From: an uncultured Dysosmobacter sp.
GTDB lineage: Bacteria > Bacillota > Clostridia > Oscillospirales > Oscillospiraceae
NCBI GenBank assembly: GCA_934504065.1
Contig: CAKSVQ010000077.1
Location: forward strand, 1 to 10,081
Direction: 5' to 3'
Length of the DNA: 10,081 nt
In this document: positions 6,270-10,081 of the stretch, one piece after another
Layout of the letters: the number at the start of each line of letters is the position of its first letter
How positions within the stretch are numbered: position 1 is the first letter of the stretch
The notes under the pieces: generated by a model
Told to the model about the DNA's origin: nothing
Databases searched by the model: none
What the model saw: only the letters and a program-made list of their open reading frames with translations
Made by a program: the position numbers and the translations under genes

Positions 6270-7004
6270 TCACCCACGTTCCGGGAAGATGTTCAGCAGG
6301 TCGCTCAGCTGAACGATGACATGATCAGGGGTGAACTCCTTGCCTGTGGCCTTTTCCGTGCTCAGGGTGTCCGGCTCGTCGATGCGGATCATCATGCCGA
6401 AGCCCGCGGCCTGCGTGCCCTCCACGTCGCGGACGGGGTTGTCGCCCACGTAGGCGCAGTTGGCCTCCGGCGTGCCGATGCAGCGGCAGGCCAAATGGTA
6501 AATATCCGGGTCGGGCTTGCGCAGGCGCACCTTGGAGGAGAGGATGGTGGTCTTGAAGCACTGGGCCACGCCGTCGGCGGCCATCCAGTCGGGGATCTCC
6601 GTTTCGGTGACGGTGTTGGCGATGATGCCCAGCGTATAGCCCCGACGGTGGAGCTCCTTCACGGTGGAAACGGCGTCGGGCCGGGCCACGCGGCGGCCGT
6701 CGTGGTCGCGCCACAGGCGGGTGAGCCGGGGGGCGTTGGCAAAGACCATGTTGGGGTCGTAATCCGGCAGCATGAACTGGGTCCACAGCTCGCCCTCGGA
6801 AACATCCAGCAGGGAGGACTTGGACAGCTTGCGGTAGCCCTTCCACCGCTCTTCCAGCTTTGCAAACAGCTCGTCGTGGGTCTCTCTGGTCTGCAGCAGC
6901 TCCATCAGTCTGGCTTCCGCCTGATCGATGAAGGCCTGGTCCTTCACAACAATGCGCAGCGTGTTGCCAACGTCAAAAAAGATCGTCTGAATATCGGGAG
7001 TCAT
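6270..7004 (-). CDS. HAD-superfamily hydrolase HAD-B
   Basis: This 244-residue HAD protein has motif I FFDVGNTL (Asp11, with Gly13 in place of the second Asp). Motif II is LGIIAN, so Ala129 replaces the usual Ser/Thr and a Thr follows the Asn. Motif III is RKPDPDIY (Lys163) and motif IV YVGDNPVRD (Asp188, Asp193). The cap at about 20-115 has RWKGYRKLS, LWTQFMLPDYD and RLWRD. It is nearly a copy of HAD-C over residues 120-210, including LSSKVRLRKPD and YHLACRC, which marks a recent tandem duplication. AAGGAGG at 7012-7018 supports the ATG. A 93-base gap with a terminator-like hairpin separates it from HAD-A. It is probably a phosphatase, but the motif II change makes reduced activity or another role possible. 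The substrate is unknown. Confidence 0.88.
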   Translation of the reverse strand: MTPDIQTIFFDVGNTLRIVVKDQAFIDQAEARLMELLQTRETHDELFAKLEERWKGYRKLSKSSLLDVSEGELWTQFMLPDYDPNMVFANAPRLTRLWRDHDGRRVARPDAVSTVKELHRRGYTLGIIANTVTETEIPDWMAADGVAQCFKTTILSSKVRLRKPDPDIYHLACRCIGTPEANCAYVGDNPVRDVEGTQAAGFGMMIRIDEPDTLSTEKATGKEFTPDHVIVQLSDLLNIFPERG

Positions 7005-7051
7005 GCAGGTTCCTCCTTAATAAAATAAAATGACAGGTCAGTGCGCTTTTC

Positions 7052-7087
7052 AAAAAGCCTCCCCGAAGTGGCGAAGCCACTTTGGGG
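7052..7087 (-). terminator. Terminator or attenuator between HAD-A and HAD-B
   Basis: Right after the HAD-A stop, the minus strand forms a 12-position stem (7076-7087 with 7061-7072; one A-C mismatch, 3-base loop), followed by AGGC and TTTTT (7052-7056). The T-run starts 4 bases after the stem, so it is likely a partial terminator. It would make HAD-A transcripts more abundant than those of the genes downstream. Confidence 0.6.
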
Positions 7088-7097
7088 AAAGTATGTG

Positions 7098-7853
7098 TCA
7101 GCGGGCGTTGAATGCGTGGATCAGGCCGGGGATCTCGGAAAGGTCATGGATCAGTGCGTCCGGCGCAAGGCCAGACCCGGTAAAGGCCGTGTCGCGGTGG
7201 GCGATGGAGGGGTTGCTGATCTGGATGGAGAGGGCCACGCCCGCGTTGCGGCAGCCCAGCACGTCCCGGGAAAGGGTGTCGCCCACGTAGGCCATCTCGG
7301 CGCAGGGAACGCCGCATTGGTCGACGGCCTGCCGGAAAATGGCGGGGTCGGGCTTGCGGACGCCTGCGGTGGAGGAGAGGATGACGCAGCCCATCCACTG
7401 GGCGATGCCGTAATCCTCCAGCAGCCGGGGGACGAAGGAGGTGGAGATGATGTTGGAGATGATGCCAAGGGTCAACCCCTCTTCGTGCAGGGCGCGGATC
7501 GTCTCGCGCATGTGGGGGCGGGGAACGTTTTTCACCCGCACGGCGTCATACATCCACGAAAGCTCCTCGGCAATGGGGCTCAGCAGCCCTTCGGCAATGT
7601 GGAACTCCTTTAAATAGTATTCGCTCCAGATCCGGGGGCCGGGCAGCTCCCGGCGGGTCTGCTCTGACCAGTGCTTGTACGTCTCGGCGTTTTCACGCAG
7701 CCGGGGAGCAAGCTCTCCGGCGGTGACGGGCAGAACGATGCCGCTGGCGGCAAGACGGTCCAGAAGCTGCTGGCAGAAGCCGATCTCCATTTCCTCAGAG
7801 TGGTGAACTTCGTGCAGCGTTCCGCCCACGTCGAACAGCACGGCACGGATCAT
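7098..7853 (-). CDS. HAD-superfamily hydrolase HAD-A (first gene of the array)
   Basis: This 251-residue HAD protein has motif I LFDVGGTL (Asp8, Gly10 in place of the second Asp), motif II LGIISN (Ser133), motif III VRKPDPAIF (Lys167) and motif IV YVGDTLSRD (Asp192, Asp197). Its cap (about 18-115) is longer and more divergent than in the other four but keeps the YK-W and W-S-E-Y pattern, so it is the outlier of the family. Two ATGs are possible. The one at 7851-7853 is preferred because it lies 8 bases from AGGAGG at 7862-7867, whereas the one at 7857-7859 abuts that site. It is the first gene after the promoter and operator upstream, and a terminator-like hairpin follows it. The likely role is phosphatase on a small phosphorylated metabolite; the substrate is unknown. 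Confidence 0.88.
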   Translation of the reverse strand: MIRAVLFDVGGTLHEVHHSEEMEIGFCQQLLDRLAASGIVLPVTAGELAPRLRENAETYKHWSEQTRRELPGPRIWSEYYLKEFHIAEGLLSPIAEELSWMYDAVRVKNVPRPHMRETIRALHEEGLTLGIISNIISTSFVPRLLEDYGIAQWMGCVILSSTAGVRKPDPAIFRQAVDQCGVPCAEMAYVGDTLSRDVLGCRNAGVALSIQISNPSIAHRDTAFTGSGLAPDALIHDLSEIPGLIHAFNAR

Positions 7854-7884
7854 AGGCATCCCCTCCTGATACAGTTGAAATATT

Positions 7885-7898
7885 TGCAAACGTTTACG
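7885..7898. promoter_or_regulatory. LacI-family operator in front of the HAD array
   Basis: TGCAAACGTTTACG is centred on CG; 5 of 7 positions are mirrored, with the continuous core AAACGTTT. It lies about 11-24 bases downstream of the predicted transcription start of the HAD unit, where a bound LacI protein would block transcription. Confidence 0.75.
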
Positions 7899-7914
7899 AT
7901 GTTTTGCTGGTTTT

Positions 7915-7943
7915 ATTCTAAATAAGAGGGACACTTTTGTCAA
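7915..7943 (-). promoter_or_regulatory. Sigma-A promoter of the HAD-iPGM unit
   Basis: On the minus strand TTGACA (7938-7943), a perfect -35, is followed after 17 bases by TAGAAT (7915-7920), a 5 of 6 -10. The predicted start is near 7908, giving a leader of about 55 bases before HAD-A. Confidence 0.85.
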
Positions 7944-7952
7944 TATGACAAA
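7936..7952. repeat. Palindrome over the -35 of the HAD promoter
   Basis: TTTGTCA-ATA-TGACAAA is a perfect inverted repeat with 7-base arms and a 3-base centre. It covers the -35 hexamer of the HAD promoter. It differs from the CG-centred LacI sites, so it could bind a second regulator, or it may be partly a by-product of the TTGACA sequence. Confidence 0.45.
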
Positions 7953-7965
7953 TGCCAAAGAGTGA

Positions 7966-7996
7966 GCGGCTTTTTCGTTTTTCTGCCCAAAGCCGC
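7966..7996. repeat. Inverted repeat between the divergent promoters
   Basis: GCGGCTTT (7966-7973) and AAAGCCGC (7989-7996) are perfect 8-base arms around 15 bases. They lie between the back-to-back HAD and lacI promoters, outside both predicted transcripts. This makes a DNA-level protein site or chance more likely than an RNA hairpin. Confidence 0.4.
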
Positions 7997-8014
7997 GAAA
8001 AGTGCAGATTCTTA

Positions 8015-8043
8015 TTGACAATACCGGGAAAATCGTTTATGCT
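8015..8043 (+). promoter_or_regulatory. Sigma-A promoter of the LacI-family regulator unit
   Basis: TTGACA (8015-8020) is followed after 17 bases by TATGCT (8038-8043). The -35 is perfect and the -10 matches 4 of 6. The predicted start is near 8050, which leaves an 87-base leader containing the operator at 8094-8107. Confidence 0.75.
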
Positions 8044-8093
8044 TCAAATATGCAGCCAAGGGGTTGATTTGCCCATGGCTGCGAAAAATAGGG

Positions 8094-8107
8094 CGGAAAC
8101 GTTTGCG
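8094..8107. promoter_or_regulatory. LacI-family operator in the regulator's own leader
   Basis: CGGAAACGTTTGCG is centred on CG; 6 of 7 positions are mirrored, making it the most symmetric of the three sites. It lies between the lacI promoter and the lacI ATG, which indicates autoregulation. Confidence 0.75.
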
Positions 8108-8137
8108 ATTTTCCGCCCTGCGGAGGAGACGAAACAG

Positions 8138-9142
8138 ATGAAAAGTGTGACCTTGAAGGACGTTGCCAAAGCGGCGGGCGTCTCCTATGCCACGGTCTCC
8201 CGCGCCCTCTCGGGCAGTCCCCAGATCGGAAGCGACACCCGGGAGCGCATTATCAAGCTCTGTGATGAAATGGGCTATACCACCAATTATGTGGCCCGCT
8301 CCATGGTCATGAAAAAAACGGACCTCATTGGGCTGGTGGTGCCCTCCATCGACAACCAGTTCATGTCCGAGCTGGCGTATTACGCCGAGATGAGTGCCCG
8401 CGCCCATGGCTATAACATTATGCTCTGCAATTCCGGCCCCGACCTCAAGCAGGAAAAAACGGTGGTCAAGCTGCTGCTGGGGCGGCAGGTGGACGGCATT
8501 TTGATCGTGCCCCAGAGCCTGAAGACCTATGAAAACATCCGGGCCTACACCGACCAGATGCCCACGGTGTTCCTCAGCGAGAACCTGCGGGACCAGCCCC
8601 AGAGCTATGTGGCGGTGGACAACAGTCGGGGCACCTATATCGGCACCAAATACCTCTATGAGCTGGGCCACCGGGACATTTTGTATTTCGGCCGCCGCCA
8701 CACCACCACCCACCAGCTGCGGGCGGAGGGGTATATGAAGGCCTGTCAGGAGCTGGGGCTGCGGCAGCGCTTTGTCAACAGCGAGTATACCCGTTCCTCC
8801 ATTGCCAACGGCTATGAAATGGCCCGGGAGCTCTTCTCCAAGCCCATTGACTATACGGCTATTTTTGCATCCACAGATTCCAACGCGCTGGGTATTTTGA
8901 AGGCGGCGGACGAGCATGGCATCGACATTCCCGGCCATCTGAGCCTGATCGGCTTTGACAATATCCCCTCCACGGGCCTGCCCCGCATCGACCTGACCAC
9001 CATCGAGCAGCCCAAGCGGGACATGGCGGTGCAGGCGGTGGACATGCTGCGGGACAAGATCGAAAACGGCACGCAGGGCTATGTGCACCAGATCCTGCTG
9101 CCCGCGCTCATCAAGCGCGGCACCTGCCGGGCGCTGGAGTGA
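8138..9142 (+). CDS. LacI/GalR-family transcriptional regulator
   Basis: This 334-residue regulator has the usual length and layout of the family. An N-terminal helix-turn-helix is visible at about 5-26 (TLKDVAKAAGVSYATVSRALSG), then a hinge region around 50-60 (NYVARSM), then a periplasmic-binding-protein-like ligand domain beginning LIGLVVPSIDNQF and including VAVDNSRG, FASTDSNALG, LIGFDNIP and TTIEQP. The start at 8138 is chosen because it lies 8 bases after GGAGGAGA (8122-8129) and directly before the HTH. Upstream in-frame ATGs overlap the promoter or leader. In the hinge ARSM, Met56 stands where many family members have the Leu that wedges into the central CG of the operator. Its effector is probably a sugar or phosphosugar of this pathway. 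Three matching operators in the window suggest it controls the HAD unit, the transketolase unit and itself. Confidence 0.95.
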   Translation: MKSVTLKDVAKAAGVSYATVSRALSGSPQIGSDTRERIIKLCDEMGYTTNYVARSMVMKKTDLIGLVVPSIDNQFMSELAYYAEMSARAHGYNIMLCNSGPDLKQEKTVVKLLLGRQVDGILIVPQSLKTYENIRAYTDQMPTVFLSENLRDQPQSYVAVDNSRGTYIGTKYLYELGHRDILYFGRRHTTTHQLRAEGYMKACQELGLRQRFVNSEYTRSSIANGYEMARELFSKPIDYTAIFASTDSNALGILKAADEHGIDIPGHLSLIGFDNIPSTGLPRIDLTTIEQPKRDMAVQAVDMLRDKIENGTQGYVHQILLPALIKRGTCRALE

Positions 9143-9174
9143 GATGAAGATATGAGAAAAAGGGAGAAAGAGCA

Positions 9175-9903
9175 ATGAACGGTTATCTGTACGATCCCCA
9201 TACGCACACGGCGGAAACCAGCAAATGCGGCCACCTGTTTGCCGCGGACGTGGTGGACCGCTATGTGCGCCACGGTTTTTCCGGGCTGGTGGTCACCGAC
9301 CATCTGCACCCAGAATATCTCAGCCGTATCGACACCCAGCACAACTGGGACATGGTGATGGACCACTACCTCTCCGGTTACCACGCCTCGAAAAAGCGGG
9401 GCGACGAGGTGGGGCTGGACGTGCTGCTGGGCGCGGAGTTCCGCTTCCCGGAAAATGACAACGACTATCTGGTCTACGGGATCGACGAGCAGTGGCTGCG
9501 TTCTCACCCCTATGCCTGCTGTATGAGCGCGCAGGAATTTTACGACAAGTTCCATGAAGAGGTGCTTATCATTCACGCCCATCCCTTCCGGGAGGGCAGC
9601 GCCCCGGTGCAGGAGACGGCCATCCACGGCTCGGAGATCGTCAACGACAATCCCCGCCATGAAAACAACAACGACAAGGCGCTGGCCATGTGCCGCCGCC
9701 ACCCGGAGTTTTACCGTCTGGCCGGGTCCGACACCCACCGCGACGGCGACGAGGCCCGGGCGGGCGTGATCCTGCCCCAGCGGGTAAAGGATTCCTTTGA
9801 ATACAAGCGGATGATCGAAGCGGGCGAGTTCCAGCTCTGGTGCCCGGATTATCCGGAGATTCTGGAGGCGGATGCCCAGATGCGAAAGGAGAGAGCACAA
9901 TGA
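9175..9903 (+). CDS. PHP-domain metal-dependent phosphoesterase
   Basis: This 242-residue protein is a stand-alone PHP-domain hydrolase. Metal-binding motifs are all present in order: DPHTHT (His9, His11), VVTDH (Asp42, His43), GAEFR (Glu88), IIHAHPF (His134, His136) and GSDTHRDGD (Asp186, His188). Such proteins use a multinuclear metal centre to remove phosphate from small molecules such as histidinol phosphate or nucleotides. It lacks DNA polymerase domains, so a metabolic phosphatase is the likely role. The ATG has AGGGAG at 9161-9166. It follows the regulator gene after 32 bases, and its stop overlaps the next gene's start (ATGA), so it is co-translated with the sugar kinase. A kinase and a phosphatase encoded side by side suggests handling of one phosphorylated intermediate. 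The substrate is unknown. Confidence 0.88.
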   Translation: MNGYLYDPHTHTAETSKCGHLFAADVVDRYVRHGFSGLVVTDHLHPEYLSRIDTQHNWDMVMDHYLSGYHASKKRGDEVGLDVLLGAEFRFPENDNDYLVYGIDEQWLRSHPYACCMSAQEFYDKFHEEVLIIHAHPFREGSAPVQETAIHGSEIVNDNPRHENNNDKALAMCRRHPEFYRLAGSDTHRDGDEARAGVILPQRVKDSFEYKRMIEAGEFQLWCPDYPEILEADAQMRKERAQ

Positions 9904-10081
9904 GTCAATTTGAATCCCTGATCATCGGTGAGATCGCGGAAGACACCAATGTGGACTACGATGGCACCACCATCCACGCCATCGGCGGCGCGGTGTATTA
10001 TTCCGGCTTTGCCGCGGCCAACATCGGCCACAAGATCGCCGTGCTGCCCAAGGCGGACACGACGAAGGTGGACCTGAAGGC
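9900..10081 (+). CDS. PfkB/ribokinase-family sugar kinase, N-terminal part (runs off right edge)
   Basis: About 60 residues are visible before the right edge. They open with SLIIGEIAEDTNVDYDG and continue to the family's N-terminal sugar-binding GG motif, here IGGAVYYSGFAAANIGHKIAV, where the two Gly near residues 34-35 should contact the sugar or nucleoside. This arrangement is typical of PfkB-family kinases, which phosphorylate a sugar or nucleoside with ATP. The ATG overlaps the PHP gene's stop and has AAAGGAGAG at 9885-9893. Only the N-terminus is seen, so the catalytic GxGD motif and the substrate class cannot be judged. Confidence 0.8.
   Translation, partial: MSQFESLIIGEIAEDTNVDYDGTTIHAIGGAVYYSGFAAANIGHKIAVLPKADTTKVDLK

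Noticed and set aside
7005..7060. A separate promoter for HAD-B (TTGAAA-N17-TTTTAT)
   Set aside because: The -10 is poor, in a short AT-rich stretch, and transcription would start almost at the ribosome binding site.
7952..8137. Upstream in-frame starts for the LacI regulator
   Set aside because: They overlap the promoter or operator, lack good ribosome binding sites and would add an N-terminal tail before the HTH that the family does not have.

Overview
The window looks like chromosomal DNA of a GC-rich Firmicute, most likely a gut clostridium of the Oscillospiraceae/Ruminococcaceae type. That placement is an inference from strong AGGAGG-type ribosome binding sites, near-consensus sigma-A promoters, a LacI-family regulator and a split (two-subunit) transketolase. 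I see no mobile element, CRISPR array, rRNA or tRNA.

The layout is two minus-strand transcription units and one divergent plus-strand unit. The minus strand, in transcription order, starts at a promoter near 7943 and carries five tandem paralogous HAD-superfamily hydrolases, called here HAD-A (7098-7853), HAD-B (6270-7004), HAD-C (5534-6264, frameshifted), HAD-D (4763-5500) and HAD-E (3925-4701). A 522-residue enzyme of the cofactor-independent phosphoglycerate mutase (iPGM) family follows (2332-3900), then an intrinsic terminator at 2239-2307. A second minus-strand promoter (2177-2206) drives the N-terminal and C-terminal transketolase subunits (1160-1993, 173-1144) and an unidentified gene cut by the left edge. 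On the plus strand a LacI-family regulator (8138-9142), a PHP-domain phosphoesterase (9175-9903) and the start of a PfkB-family sugar kinase (9900 to the right edge) form a compact unit.

Three LacI-type operators centred on CG, at 2120-2133, 7885-7898 and 8094-8107, sit just downstream of the three promoters. The regulator therefore probably controls both minus-strand units and itself. Together the genes suggest a carbohydrate or phosphosugar pathway: a kinase, a phosphomutase-like enzyme, several phosphatases and a ketol-transfer enzyme. The substrate is not evident.

The two most unusual items are these. First, the iPGM homologue is circularly permuted: the C-terminal two thirds of a normal iPGM come first, and the normal N-terminal segment with the DGWG and GNSEAGH motifs comes last, joined by a short linker. 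Metal ligands and the catalytic serine are kept, but part of the substrate site has changed. Second, all five HAD proteins have Gly in place of the second motif I Asp, two of them (B and C) have also lost the motif II Ser/Thr, and HAD-C is split by a one-base frameshift at a GGGG-TGA site.
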